A DNA stretch of 64,000 nucleotides from Litorilinea aerophila (GCF_006569185.2 NZ_VIGC02000025.1:1-64000); one strand, 5' to 3'. Positions 46,400 through 55,683 are shown, numbered from the stretch's first letter. Program-made: numbers and translations. The notes: generated by a model not told the origin, from the sequence alone.

Positions 46400-47679
46400 C
46401 CCCGGAAGGGATGCCGGGCTGGCGGGGCTTCGCCGGGCGCGGGCAGGGTGAACGCGATGCAAGTCCCCTGGCCTGGGCGACTTTCCGCCCAGATTTTGCC
46501 GCCGTGATTTTCCACAAACCCCCGGGCAATGGCCAGCCCCATTCCCGCGCCCCCGGTGTGGCGGCTGCGGGATTTTTCACCCCGATAGAATTGATCGAAG
46601 ATGTGGGGTAGATCCTCCGGGGCGATGCCTGGGCCGGTATCCCGGACCGTCACCTGCACTGCCCCGGAAAGCTTGCGGGCCTGGATGGTGACGGTGCCGC
46701 CTGGGGGAGTGTAGCGCAGGCCGTTGTTGACCAGGTTGGCCAGGACACGGCCGATCTGGCGTGCGTCCATCATCACCGGATCCACGCCCTCTTCTGCCGC
46801 CCCCTCCAGATGGATTCCCCGCGCGTGGGCCAGCTCCCGAAAACTTTCCAGCGTGTCCGAGATCAGGTCGGTCAAGGAGTGGAGCTGACGATTTTGGGGG
46901 AAGCCACCCGCGTCCAGCTGGGCCATGGCAAAGAGGTCATCGATGAGCAGGGCCAGCTCGTGGATGGAGCGCCGGGCCGTGTCCAAATAGCGCGCCCGGG
47001 TTTCCGGGTCTTCCACCATGCCGTCGGCCAGCGCTTCCACGATGGCTCGCACCGAGGCCAGGGGGGTGCGCAGGTCGTGGCCCACCCACGCGATCAAGTC
47101 CCGGCGCAGGGTCTCCGCTTCCTGCTGTTTGCGGGCGGCCACCTCCAGCTGTGCTGCCATCTTGTTGAAGGAACGGGCCAGGCCGGCCATCTCGTCATGG
47201 CCCGGCAGGTGGACCCGGGTGTCCAGATGTCCCTGGGCGATCCGGTTGGCGCCCTGGTGCAGAGCCCGGATGTTGTCGGTGAGGGTGGCAGAGAAGAAAT
47301 AACCCAGCACCATGGCGATGCCGGCGGCAAAGGTGAGCAACAGCGTGGCCAGGGCGAGGTCATGCCGGTTGATGAACATCAGCCGGGCCGTTACCCATAC
47401 GTTGAGGAAGGTGAGCACGCTGGAGAGGGCATAGCTGCCAAAGAGGGTCCAGTACAGCCCGGGGGATCGATTGAGCCAGCCCAGCCGATAGACGCCGTAG
47501 CCCAGGCCCAGGGAGAGCAGCGCTGTGGCCGACAGGAACCAGGTCATGGCCCAGAACTCTCCCTCCGGCGGCTGCATCAGCCAGTCGAAGATGGCCAGGG
47601 TCACCGCCACCACCAGGATGATCCCGGTCAGCAGGCGCAGGGGCAACCCGAGTGACCGGCGCCTGGCTTCAATTTTCAT
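46381..47679 (-). CDS. Membrane sensor histidine kinase (HAMP-HisKA-HATPase)
   Basis: A 432-residue kinase with four N-terminal helices in the first 135 residues, then HAMP (about 135-190, RIAQGHLDTRVHLPGHDEMAGLARSF is its body). HisKA is WVGHDLRTPLASVRAIVEAL, and HATPase has NLVNNGLRYTPPGG, RDTGPGIAP and GAGMGLAIA. There is no large extracytoplasmic sensor, so the signal may lie in the membrane. The start at 47679 has GGGGGA 8 nt upstream. It pairs with the OmpR-class regulator directly upstream on the same strand. Confidence 0.87.
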   Translation of the reverse strand: MKIEARRRSLGLPLRLLTGIILVVAVTLAIFDWLMQPPEGEFWAMTWFLSATALLSLGLGYGVYRLGWLNRSPGLYWTLFGSYALSSVLTFLNVWVTARLMFINRHDLALATLLLTFAAGIAMVLGYFFSATLTDNIRALHQGANRIAQGHLDTRVHLPGHDEMAGLARSFNKMAAQLEVAARKQQEAETLRRDLIAWVGHDLRTPLASVRAIVEALADGMVEDPETRARYLDTARRSIHELALLIDDLFAMAQLDAGGFPQNRQLHSLTDLISDTLESFRELAHARGIHLEGAAEEGVDPVMMDARQIGRVLANLVNNGLRYTPPGGTVTIQARKLSGAVQVTVRDTGPGIAPEDLPHIFDQFYRGEKSRSRHTGGAGMGLAIARGFVENHGGKIWAESRPGQGTCIAFTLPAPGEAPPARHPFRGYRAAD

Positions 47680-47724
47680 GGACATTTCCCCCATCTGTGG
47701 CCCTCCACAATATCGCGCGAGCAA

Positions 47725-48441
47725 CTATTCACCCGGGCCGGACTCCGGATCGAACCGGTATCCCACCCCCCAGACCGTTTGGATGTAACGGGGATTGGCC
47801 GGGTCGGGCTCGATCTTTTCCCGGAGCCGCCGCACGTGCACCGTCACCGTGCTGGGATCCAGGTAATCCCGTTCGCCCCACACCCGGTCCAGCAACTGGC
47901 TGCGGCTGAAGACCTGTCGCGGGTGGCTGGCCAGAAGCCAGAGGAGGTCAAACTCCCGGGCGGTCAGCTCTACTTCGCCGTGGGGCACGGTGACCAGGCG
48001 GCTCCGGGGGTCGATGCGCAGGTTGGGGAAGACCAGGGGGCGGGCCTTCTGAAGGGCGTTCGCCTGTTGGGTCCGGCGCAGCACGGCCCGGACCCGGCTC
48101 ACCAGCTCCTGGGGGCTGAAGGGTTTGACCACGTAGTCGTCGGCGCCCATTTCCAGGCCCAGGATGCGGTCGCTCTCTTCGCCCCGGGCGGTGAGCATGA
48201 TGATGGGCGTGTTGCCCTCGGCCCGCAGGCGTCGGGTGATCTCCAGGCCGTCGACCTGGGGCAACATCAGGTCCAGGATCACCAGATCCGGCGGGGAGAG
48301 GGTCAGGGCGCGCAGGGCTGTCTGGCCGTCATGGGCAATCTCCACCTGGAAGCCGGCCCGCCGCAGGTAGAGGGTCACCACCTCCACGATGCTTTCTTCG
48401 TCATCGACCACCAGAATCTTCGAACTGGACACGCTCTCCAT
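47725..48441 (-). CDS. OmpR/PhoB-class response regulator
   Basis: A 238-residue regulator with receiver (VVDDEESIVEV, LVILDLMLPQVDG, DDYVVKPFSPQEL) and winged-helix DNA-binding domain (VELTAREFDLLWLLASHPRQ, STVTVHVRRLREKIEPDPANPRYIQTVWGVGYRF). ATG 48441 is selected; a GTG three codons later is possible. It forms a two-component pair with the kinase that begins 45 nt after it. The target is unknown; the first of the two genes lies next to an MFS transporter on the same strand. Confidence 0.9.
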   Translation of the reverse strand: MESVSSSKILVVDDEESIVEVVTLYLRRAGFQVEIAHDGQTALRALTLSPPDLVILDLMLPQVDGLEITRRLRAEGNTPIIMLTARGEESDRILGLEMGADDYVVKPFSPQELVSRVRAVLRRTQQANALQKARPLVFPNLRIDPRSRLVTVPHGEVELTAREFDLLWLLASHPRQVFSRSQLLDRVWGERDYLDPSTVTVHVRRLREKIEPDPANPRYIQTVWGVGYRFDPESGPGE

Positions 48442-48614
48442 CCTCGAAAACCCGGCCGCCCGGACAGGCGGGCATAAACAGCGGGCATAAATAAACACTG
48501 TGTTGCCGTCACTCTCTTTGCAGATGGTTCATCTGCGAAATCTGCGGTTTCTTCCGTAGAGTGTACCCTGTGGATGGGATCCAGGGCAAGGCGGTTTGTC
48601 GGTGCGCCATGGTG

Positions 48615-49844
48615 TCACGGGCTGGTTTCCCGTACCAGGGTCAGGTGAAGTACCAGGGCGCCGCAGGCGGCCAGGGCCGAGACGGCAGCCAGGCCGGCCA
48701 CGCCGTGGGCCGTGTAGATCCAGGGGCCGCTGGCCGAAGCCAGGGTGGCCCCCACCAGGGAGATGGCCGTGTTCAGGGTCATCACCCGGGCACGGCGGTC
48801 CGGCGCCTGCTCACTGAGAAGGGGGAAGCTGCTCACCAGCGCGAACTCAAAAGCGCCCCGGGCGACTGCGATGCCCAGGATGGCGGGGACCAGCCCCACG
48901 TTGAGCCACGGCAGGGCCAGATAGCCGAGCAGGGTGCCGCTGGTGCCCAGGATGACGCTACGGCGCTTGCCGATGGCATCGGTGAAAAGGCTGACCGAGA
49001 CGCTGGCTGTCAGGTCAAAAAAGCCCAACAGCAGGGCTACCGTTCCCAGCTGTGCCGGCCCCAGGCCATATTCCAGGTTCAACCAGGTGCCGTGGGTGAT
49101 CATCACCTGCAGCGCGCCGTAGTAGGTCAGGGCAGTGGCCAGGATGGCGGCATAGGCGGATCGGGCATTTCCTCCCAGGTCGAAAAAGGCACGTATCCGT
49201 TGCCCGATCCCTACCCTGGCGGGGACCGCTGCTCCTCGCCCGCCTCCATGACCATGGCTTCCAGTCGTCTCGGGCAGGGTGGTGAATACCGTCCACATGG
49301 CCAGCATGCCCACGCCCAACAGCCAGAAGGGCGCACGCCAGCCCCACTCCTGGATGAGCCAGCCGATGAGCGACAGGCTGACGATGCCGGTAAGGGCCCA
49401 TGAATACTCTAGCATGCCCATGCCCCGGGCCCGCCGGGCGTAGGGCAGGCGGGCGCTCAAATAGGCCTGCAGGGTGGGGATAAAGCCGGCAATGCCCAGG
49501 CCGCTCAACACCATGCCCACCACGGCCATGCTCAGGTGGTAGCTGCCGGCGATGAGGAAGGAACCGGCCGCACCCAGAAGTAATGACAGTCGCAGGACGC
49601 GGCGGTAACCCTGGCGATCGGCCAGGACGCCCAGGAATGGCGCACAGAGCCCCATGAGATTGCGCAGACTGACCAGCTGCCCCATGGTGACCACATCCGT
49701 CCCCAGGCCGGCTGCGAAGAGGGAAAGGAAAGGGTTGAAAATCTGGCTGTGGGTGTCTACCAGCAGACGAGCCGCAATGCTGGTTCCCATCAGGCGGCCG
49801 AAGGAAATCTCCCCCCGCGCCTGTTGTGTCGCCGATTTGGCCAT
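48615..49844 (-). CDS. Major facilitator superfamily transporter
   Basis: A 409-residue transporter with about 12 helices. The helix 2-3 loop GVLADRQGYRRVLRLSLLLG is the MFS motif A, and a second copy (FTDAIGKRRSVILGTSGTLLG) starts the other half. PYARRARGMGMLEYSWALTG and the layout suggest a drug- or metabolite-efflux class, but the substrate cannot be inferred. CTGAGG lies 7 nt before the ATG. It lies just downstream of the lipoprotein gene in the same direction. Confidence 0.85.
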   Translation of the reverse strand: MAKSATQQARGEISFGRLMGTSIAARLLVDTHSQIFNPFLSLFAAGLGTDVVTMGQLVSLRNLMGLCAPFLGVLADRQGYRRVLRLSLLLGAAGSFLIAGSYHLSMAVVGMVLSGLGIAGFIPTLQAYLSARLPYARRARGMGMLEYSWALTGIVSLSLIGWLIQEWGWRAPFWLLGVGMLAMWTVFTTLPETTGSHGHGGGRGAAVPARVGIGQRIRAFFDLGGNARSAYAAILATALTYYGALQVMITHGTWLNLEYGLGPAQLGTVALLLGFFDLTASVSVSLFTDAIGKRRSVILGTSGTLLGYLALPWLNVGLVPAILGIAVARGAFEFALVSSFPLLSEQAPDRRARVMTLNTAISLVGATLASASGPWIYTAHGVAGLAAVSALAACGALVLHLTLVRETSP

Positions 49845-49885
49845 GGCATACCTCAGTATGGACGTTGGAATGGTGATGGGTGACC

Positions 49886-50599
49886 TTACGGCTGGGGCTG
49901 CACCCGGTGTACGGTGGCCCCTGGAGGCGGCACGAAGTCGAAGACCAGGGGATCGATCTCCTGGTTGAAAATGGCCAGGGTGAACTGGATCTGCCGGCCG
50001 CTGCTATCCCGCAGGGCAAGGGGATAGCCGAACTCCCGGTCCAGCCAGAGCTCTAAAGGCCCGGGCGGAAAGGCGCCATCGTCGTCGGGGATCACCACTT
50101 CCAGGTGCCGCGTGGGCCGCCCGGCGATGGTTTCATCGGCCAGTTCCCGCAGGGCGTATCCCCGCTGTAACACCGCCAACACCTGGTACGGAAGCCGTTC
50201 CAGCATGGAGCCGGCGCCGGCTTCGCCCAGGAGGTCGGGCCGGTACTGGGTGCGATCCACCACCGTGGCCATGTCCAGGGCGGGGGTATAGACCCACCCC
50301 TCCCGGTCGTTGAGGACGACGATGGTGCCCTGAAAGGCGGGCGGGCCTGCTTCGGTTTCCGTGCGCAGAAATTCCGGCGGCTGTACCCAGATTTCTTGCT
50401 CTAATGTGGCGGACTGCAGGGAAATCTGTAGTCGCCCCTGGAGGGTCTGGAGCCGGCCCAACTGTTGTTCCACCTGCCCGGCCAGATCCTGCCGGCCGCC
50501 ACAGGCAGCCAACAGGAGGAGCCCCAGGGCCAGGAGGGCTTGCCAGAGCCGTTGCGGAAAAGTCCGGCCGGGCCCGCGGCCCTTGTGTTTCATGATCAT
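49886..50599 (-). CDS. Lipoprotein with LolA/RseB-like fold
   Basis: A 237-residue lipoprotein. The signal peptide ends in lipobox LLAAC (C33 or so), after a basic KHKGRGPGRTFPQR start. The mature part has VEQQLGRLQTLQGRLQISL, then strands TIVVLNDREGWVYTPALDMAT and RHLEVVIPDDD, ending with the LolA-like FDFVPPPGATV. Such proteins bind lipid or report envelope state. AGGA lies before ATG 50599. The same frame is open far upstream through ftsK, but that part is an out-of-phase shadow. It starts 28 nt after ftsK. Confidence 0.78.
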   Translation of the reverse strand: MIMKHKGRGPGRTFPQRLWQALLALGLLLLAACGGRQDLAGQVEQQLGRLQTLQGRLQISLQSATLEQEIWVQPPEFLRTETEAGPPAFQGTIVVLNDREGWVYTPALDMATVVDRTQYRPDLLGEAGAGSMLERLPYQVLAVLQRGYALRELADETIAGRPTRHLEVVIPDDDGAFPPGPLELWLDREFGYPLALRDSSGRQIQFTLAIFNQEIDPLVFDFVPPPGATVHRVQPQP

Positions 50600-50627
50600 G
50601 GCGCGTCCTGCATGGTGTGTGGGTGGG

Positions 50628-53096
50628 TTACATCCAGATGCGGGGGACATCGGGGTCGGATTCGTCTTTGGATGTATGTTGGGGTGAAGGCGATTCGGGT
50701 CGTCCTCGCCCTCCGGTGGGTGGGGCAGAGCGGTCAGCGGACGATGTGGGGCCCAGCAGGCAGGGCCGCCCCTGGCTGCCCCCCTGGTCTGGCCCCAGGA
50801 TGCCAGCTTCTTCCAGCTGATCCACCAGCCGGCTGGCCCGGCTATAGCCGATGCGCAGCTTTCGCTGCAGCAGGCTGACCGATCCCCGGCCGGCTTCCCG
50901 CACAATCTCCACGGCGTCGTCAAAGAGTTCGTCCCGGGCTTCTGCGGCCCGCAGCTGCTCGATTTCCTGGAAGAGAGGCGGTTGAGCCAAGCCCGTCGTC
51001 GTCTGGGCCGGTTGGGTCGGCAGGCCGACGTCGGGCTCGGGTGCCAGCTCGGGAGGCTGGACCGCCATTTGGGGCGTCGGCCGGGGGGCAAGCCCGGCAT
51101 CCTCCAGGGTCCGTGCGCCCTTCCAGTAGCGCACCACCCGGTTGATCTCCTCGTCGCTGAGCCAGGTGCCCTGGAGCCGTTCCAGGCGGCTGGCATCGGC
51201 GCGCATGAAGAGCATGTCCCCCCGCCCCAGGAGCCGTTCGGCACCGGGCATGTCCAGGATGACCCGGCTGTCTATCTGGCTGCTGACAGCAAAGGCGATG
51301 CGGGCCGGAAAGTTGGCCTTGATCAGGCCGGTGATCACGTCCACCGAGGGGCGTTGGGTGGCGATGATCAGGTGGATGCCCACGGCCCGGGCCATCTGGG
51401 CCAGGCGGCAGATGTGCTTCTCCACCTCCTCCGGCGCGGCCATCATCAGGTCGGCCATTTCATCCACCACCACCACGATGTAGGGCAGGGTTGGCTCCTG
51501 GCGCTTGAGCAGATAGCTGTTATAGCGCTCCAGATCCCGCGCGTTGACCTTGCTGAAGAGCTGGTAGCGCCGCTCCATCTCCTTGACGGCCCAGAAGAGG
51601 ACGCCGGCCGCTTTGTCCACTTCGGTGACGACCGGACTGAGGAGATGGGGGATGCCGTTGTAGACACTCAGCTCCACCATCTTGGGGTCCACCATCAGGA
51701 AGCGCAGGGTGTCGGGCGTGTGGGTCAGCAGCAGGCAGGTGATGATGGCGTTGATGCAGACCGATTTGCCCGTGCCCGTGGCGCCGGCGATGAGCAGGTG
51801 GGGCATCCGGGCCAGGTCCGCCACGATGGGCTGGCCCTTGACGTCCTCGCCCAGGGCAATGGGGAGCTTCCCCTTTATCTTCATCTGCTCGAAGGCTTCA
51901 CTCTCCATGAGCTCCTTCAGGCCCACCACATTGCTTTCCTGGTTGGGGACCTCCACGCCCACGTAGTTGGTGCCGGGGATGGGCGCCTCGATGCGGACAC
52001 TGGACGCGGCCAGGGCCAGGGCCAGGTCGTTGGCCAGGGCGGCGATCTTGCTCACCTTGACTTTGACCCGCTTGACTTCCCCTTTGACAGTGCGCTCGAT
52101 GTAGCCCGGCTTGATCAGATACTGGGTCACCGAGGGGCCCTTATAGGCTCCCTCGAAGTCCGCCGGTACGCCGAACAGGGCCAGGGTTTCCTGGATCAGG
52201 CGGCCCTGGCGTCGGATCAGGTCGTCGCTGTCCACCTGCCGGTCCCAGTCCAGGAGCATCTCCGACAGTTTGGGCAACTGCCACTCCTGGCCACCCACGA
52301 TGTGTGGCGTGAGGATTTCGGCTTCCCGGCTGGGGGTGACCGGAGGGGCCGGCCGGGGGGCTGGGGCCGCAGGCGCTTCTGCCGGAGGGGGACCTGACCG
52401 CCCCTCTGGGCGTACCAGGTTGGCCGGCGCTGGGGCCGGTGGCTGTGGCTCCCAGAAGGGCAGGCGTTCCCGCAGGCGCTTCCACCACGGCACCTGACCG
52501 CTGGGGATGGGCAGGGAAGGCTGGATGGGAACCGGGCCACCCAGCCCCGGCCGGGCGTGCCACTGCCCATCCAGCCAGCTCCAGATTCGTTCTGCCAGAT
52601 CGATCAGGCGCCGGTCGGTGAGGAGGATCAGGCCGGAGACCGCCAGAAAGGAGGTCACCGCCCAGGCCCCCCAGGGGCCCAGGGCCCGGCTCAAGCCGGT
52701 GGCCAGCAGGTTGCCCAGCCAGCCGCCGGCAGTGGGTTCCAGCCGGCTCCAGAGGGCGGCGCCGGTGATGTAGGCGAAGAAGAGCAGCGCACAGCCCGCC
52801 GGCCGTTGCCAGGGCAGGTCCGGCATGCGCTCAATGGCCCGGATGACCATCCACAGGCCCAGCGCGCCGGTGACCAGGGGCACTCCCCAGACGCCCACCC
52901 CCACCAGGATGGTGAGGCTGTCGATCCACCAGCCTGTGAGCTGCCCCCGGCTGCCGGTCAGCAGGCTCAACAGCGTAAAAACTGAAATGAGAACCAGCGA
53001 CAGGCCAATCACCTCGGCCCGCAGGAGGCTCTCCCGCAGTTGCTGGAGTAAGCTGGGTTGTGGTTTGGATCGACGGGACCGTCTTCGCTTTGCCAT
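50628..53096 (-). CDS. ftsK: DNA translocase FtsK/SpoIIIE
   Basis: An 822-residue translocase that pumps chromosomal DNA through the division septum. Four N-terminal helices (about 25-165), a Pro-rich linker (about 190-270) and the motor (about 330-720) follow in order. Walker A is GATGTGKSVC, Walker B is YIVVVVDEMADLM. The C-terminal gamma winged helix (DELFDDAVEIVREAG to ASRLVDQLEEAGILGP) reads polar DNA motifs. It is shorter than E. coli FtsK (1329) and near SpoIIIE (787). ATG 53096 is chosen; TTG 53117 is upstream. An extended -10 promoter precedes it. Confidence 0.93.
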   Translation of the reverse strand: MAKRRRSRRSKPQPSLLQQLRESLLRAEVIGLSLVLISVFTLLSLLTGSRGQLTGWWIDSLTILVGVGVWGVPLVTGALGLWMVIRAIERMPDLPWQRPAGCALLFFAYITGAALWSRLEPTAGGWLGNLLATGLSRALGPWGAWAVTSFLAVSGLILLTDRRLIDLAERIWSWLDGQWHARPGLGGPVPIQPSLPIPSGQVPWWKRLRERLPFWEPQPPAPAPANLVRPEGRSGPPPAEAPAAPAPRPAPPVTPSREAEILTPHIVGGQEWQLPKLSEMLLDWDRQVDSDDLIRRQGRLIQETLALFGVPADFEGAYKGPSVTQYLIKPGYIERTVKGEVKRVKVKVSKIAALANDLALALAASSVRIEAPIPGTNYVGVEVPNQESNVVGLKELMESEAFEQMKIKGKLPIALGEDVKGQPIVADLARMPHLLIAGATGTGKSVCINAIITCLLLTHTPDTLRFLMVDPKMVELSVYNGIPHLLSPVVTEVDKAAGVLFWAVKEMERRYQLFSKVNARDLERYNSYLLKRQEPTLPYIVVVVDEMADLMMAAPEEVEKHICRLAQMARAVGIHLIIATQRPSVDVITGLIKANFPARIAFAVSSQIDSRVILDMPGAERLLGRGDMLFMRADASRLERLQGTWLSDEEINRVVRYWKGARTLEDAGLAPRPTPQMAVQPPELAPEPDVGLPTQPAQTTTGLAQPPLFQEIEQLRAAEARDELFDDAVEIVREAGRGSVSLLQRKLRIGYSRASRLVDQLEEAGILGPDQGGSQGRPCLLGPTSSADRSAPPTGGRGRPESPSPQHTSKDESDPDVPRIWM

Positions 53097-53137
53097 AGGG
53101 AATTTAAACTGCCTCAAACGAACAAACGTTCAAGGCC

Positions 53138-53166
53138 AGTATAGCATGCCCGCGGCGCCCCTGCAA
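53138..53166 (-). promoter_or_regulatory. Promoter of ftsK
   Basis: On the minus strand TTGCAG (53166-53161), a 17-nt spacer and TATACT (53143-53138) preceded by TGC make an extended -10 promoter. Transcription would start near 53131, about 35 nt before the ATG. Confidence 0.45.
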
Positions 53167-53255
53167 GAGATTCAAAGACAGAGCTTCTATGCCAGGTGGC
53201 CTGGTAAGCGCGCCAAACGCGCAGCTATACCTCTTCCCATACCATCCGGAGGTGG

Positions 53256-53261
53256 TATAAT
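53256..53261 (+). promoter_or_regulatory. -10 element for the small ORF pair
   Basis: A perfect TATAAT in GGTGGTATAATTGTGG lies about 80 nt upstream of ATG 53343. The -35 position is weak. Context matches the -10 before the zinc-ribbon gene (GGCGGTATAATGGG), suggesting a shared promoter style. Confidence 0.4.
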
Positions 53262-53342
53262 TGTGGCAGGTATATTGCACAGATGAAACGTGTACAAGGC
53301 AGCTCCTTCCGTCCCCAGTGAGGCGACATCCCCCTAAAACCC

Positions 53343-53582
53343 ATGGGTCAGTCTTTCAGGATTATCAGCGACATTCGAAACATTGAGACCATCGCATCTG
53401 GCCGTGGCGTACACATTCGAAAGTATCTGGAACGTTATTACGGCAGGGGGCGTTGGCGGAAGATGAAAGGTGTTGCGACCGTGGAGCTCGCTGATGGAAC
53501 CTTTTGGGAGGCAGAAATCCACTGGTATGAAGCCCACGGCATTGGTCGCAGAGATTTCAAAATTAAGAGGTTGATCCGATGA
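53343..53582 (+). CDS. Small basic conserved-type protein, unknown function
   Basis: A 79-residue basic protein starting MGQSFRIISDIRNIETIAS with YGRGRWRKMKG and EIHWYEAHGIGRRDFKIKR. I do not recognise a named domain; the sequence looks like a well-folded small alpha/beta protein and recalls uncharacterised proteins of filamentous bacteria. Its TGA overlaps the ATG of the next small gene (ATGA, 53579-53582), so the two are coupled. The ribosome site is weak. A toxin-antitoxin type arrangement is possible but neither protein resembles a known toxin. Confidence 0.6.
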   Translation: MGQSFRIISDIRNIETIASGRGVHIRKYLERYYGRGRWRKMKGVATVELADGTFWEAEIHWYEAHGIGRRDFKIKRLIR

Positions 53583-53812
53583 GCCAATTTGTGATCTGTA
53601 TTAACAATCAAGGCAACCAGGCCAGCCTGATCGTGGGTAAGGTGTACCGCCGCCTACCCGATTCCCAGGCGGAAGCCCATCAGATGTTTCGCATCGTGGA
53701 TGAAGACAAAAGCGAACCCGAAGGATATTTGTATCCGGCGTCCATGTTTGTTCCGGTGGAGCTGCCAGAGGAAGTCCAACGGGTTTTGATGGCAGCGGAG
53801 TCGGGAGGGTGA
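53579..53812 (+). CDS. Small protein coupled to the preceding ORF, unknown function
   Basis: A 77-residue acidic protein (MSQFVICINNQGNQASLIVGKVYRRLPD, then YLYPASMFVPVELPEEV). The pattern of an N-terminal strand, KVYRRLPD and a strand ending in YPASMFVPV suggests a small SH3-like beta barrel, as seen in short uncharacterised proteins. It shares an ATGA junction with the basic protein before it, so an acidic/basic heterodimer is conceivable. Its 3' end is followed by a palindromic repeat. Confidence 0.55.
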   Translation: MSQFVICINNQGNQASLIVGKVYRRLPDSQAEAHQMFRIVDEDKSEPEGYLYPASMFVPVELPEEVQRVLMAAESGG

Positions 53813-53843
53813 TGGCCGTTGGGGGGCGACTGTGCCAGTTTGC

Positions 53844-53910
53844 CGTAAATACCACGGCAGAAATTCGCCGATAGTTCCCCCATAGATAGGGGCGGCGAAT
53901 TTCTGCCGGG
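53844..53910. repeat. Palindromic repeat (family B) between small ORFs and RNase J
   Basis: CGGCAGAAATTCGCC (53855-53869) and GGCGAATTTCTGCCG (53894-53908) form a 15-bp perfect stem with a 24-nt loop. The segment 53844-53869 is the exact reverse complement of 43168-43193 in the nadC-pncB gap. It may also act as a two-way transcription barrier between the convergent small ORFs and RNase J gene. Confidence 0.75.
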
Positions 53911-53982
53911 ACTACGACTCATCGGTGCCCCCAACCTGGCCAGGAGGGGGCCTGTCAACGGAAGCCGCCGACAGATGGACGG

Positions 53983-55683
53983 TTAGACTTCCATGACCAG
54001 CGGCAGGACCATGGGGCGCCGGCCCATCTCCCGGTAGGTGAAGTTGGCCAGGGCCTCTTTGATCTTCTCTTCCAAGACCTGCTGGGGCGCCCGTTTTTTG
54101 ATGACCTTGAGCACCACTTCCTGGGCCCGCTTGATCAGGTCCTCGTTCTCCCGCATGTAGACGAACCCACGGCTGATAATCTCCGGGCCGTAGAGGATCT
54201 CCCCATCGTACTCATCCAACGCCAGGATGCAGACAATGAAGCCGTTCTGGCTCAGGTGGCGCCGGTCCCGCAAGACCACGTTGCCCACGTCGCCGATCCC
54301 CAGGCCGTCCACAAAGACGTGGCCGGCGGAGAGCCGTTCACCCAGGCGTCCCTGGATCTCCTCGCTGCCGTTGAAGCGGCCGAATTCCACCACCTGCCCG
54401 TCCTCCACCACGAAGACGTTGGACTTGGGGAGGCCCACCTGCTGGGCCAGCCGGCCATGGAGGACCAGATGACGATACTCGCCGTGGACCGGGATCATGA
54501 ACTTGGGCCGGGTCAGCCGCAGCATCCGCTCGTAGTCGTCCCGACCACCGTGGCCACTGACGTGGACGTTCCCCAGCTCGTGGTAGAGGACATCCACGCC
54601 CTGGCGGAAGAGGTTGTCCACCGTGCGGTTGAAGAGCTCCTCATTCCCGGGGATGGGCATGGCGCTCAGGACCACCGTATCCCCCTCCCGCAGGGTGATC
54701 TGGCGGTGATCGCCCAGGCTCATGCGCACCATGGCGCTGGTGGGCTCGCCCTGGCTGCCGGTGGCCACGATGACCACCTCATGGGCGGGGAGGGACTCCA
54801 TCTCCGCCGTGGTGAGCAGCTCCTCCTGCTTGATGTCCAGGTAGCCCAGCTGGATGGCGATCTTGACGTTGTTGACCATGGAACGGCCCACCACGCCGAC
54901 CCGCCGTCCGTGGCGTCGGGCCACGTTGATGATCTGCTGGACCCGGCCCAGGTTGCTGGCGAAGGTGGCCAGCAGGACCCGACCCGGCGCCTGGCTCATG
55001 ACCCGCTCCAGCATGGTTTCCACCGTGCGCTCGCTGGGGGTGCTCCCCTCCTTCTCCACGTTGGTGCTGTCGGCCAGGAGGAGGGCCACGCCCTCATCGC
55101 CCCAGCGCCGCAGCTTGTCTTCTTCGGTGGGCTTGTCGTCCACCGGCGTGGGATCAAAGCGGTAGTCACTGGTGTGGATCACCCGACCGATGGGCGTCTG
55201 CACGGAGATGCCCACGCTGTCGGGGAAGCTGTGGCAGACGTGGAAAAATTCCACCGTGAAGGGTCCGGCCTCCACCTTGTCGTCCTCGGTGATGGTGTGA
55301 AGCTCTGCATCGGCCAACAGCTTGTGTTCCCGCAGCTTCACCTCCAGCAGGCCCCGGGTGAGGGAGGTGGCGTAGATGGGGGCATCCAGGCCTTGCTCCA
55401 TCAGGTAGGCCAGGCCACCGATGTGGTCTTCGTGGCCGTGGGTCAGGAAGATGCCCCGCACCCAGTCCAGCCGCTCGTAGACATACTGGGCATCGGGGAT
55501 GACGATGTCGATACCGTGCATCTCGGTGGTGGGGAACATGAGCCCCGCGTCGATGATGATGATATTTTCGCCGGATTCCAATACCAGCATGTTCTTGCCG
55601 ATCTCACCAAGGCCGCCCAGGGGGATGACCCGCAGGAGAACGTCGTCCTTGCTGCCTTGTCGAGATTTGTCTCTCTTTGCCAT
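53983..55683 (-). CDS. rnj: Ribonuclease J
   Basis: A 566-residue MBL/beta-CASP ribonuclease for mRNA turnover and rRNA processing. Metal site THGHEDHIGG (81-90), HTSDYRFDP and the beta-CASP motifs VIVATGSQGEP and HVSGHGGRDDYERML followed by IPVHGEYRHL are all present. The C-terminal domain (about 450-566) ends in MGRRPMVLPLVMEV. CAGGAG precedes the ATG. Length is normal for RNase J1/J2 (about 555). Confidence 0.93.
   Translation of the reverse strand: MAKRDKSRQGSKDDVLLRVIPLGGLGEIGKNMLVLESGENIIIIDAGLMFPTTEMHGIDIVIPDAQYVYERLDWVRGIFLTHGHEDHIGGLAYLMEQGLDAPIYATSLTRGLLEVKLREHKLLADAELHTITEDDKVEAGPFTVEFFHVCHSFPDSVGISVQTPIGRVIHTSDYRFDPTPVDDKPTEEDKLRRWGDEGVALLLADSTNVEKEGSTPSERTVETMLERVMSQAPGRVLLATFASNLGRVQQIINVARRHGRRVGVVGRSMVNNVKIAIQLGYLDIKQEELLTTAEMESLPAHEVVIVATGSQGEPTSAMVRMSLGDHRQITLREGDTVVLSAMPIPGNEELFNRTVDNLFRQGVDVLYHELGNVHVSGHGGRDDYERMLRLTRPKFMIPVHGEYRHLVLHGRLAQQVGLPKSNVFVVEDGQVVEFGRFNGSEEIQGRLGERLSAGHVFVDGLGIGDVGNVVLRDRRHLSQNGFIVCILALDEYDGEILYGPEIISRGFVYMRENEDLIKRAQEVVLKVIKKRAPQQVLEEKIKEALANFTYREMGRRPMVLPLVMEV

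Noticed and set aside
50600-51244. 5' extension of the lipoprotein frame into ftsK
   Set aside because: This part is in another frame of ftsK, is Arg/Pro-rich, and precedes a proper signal peptide start at 50599.
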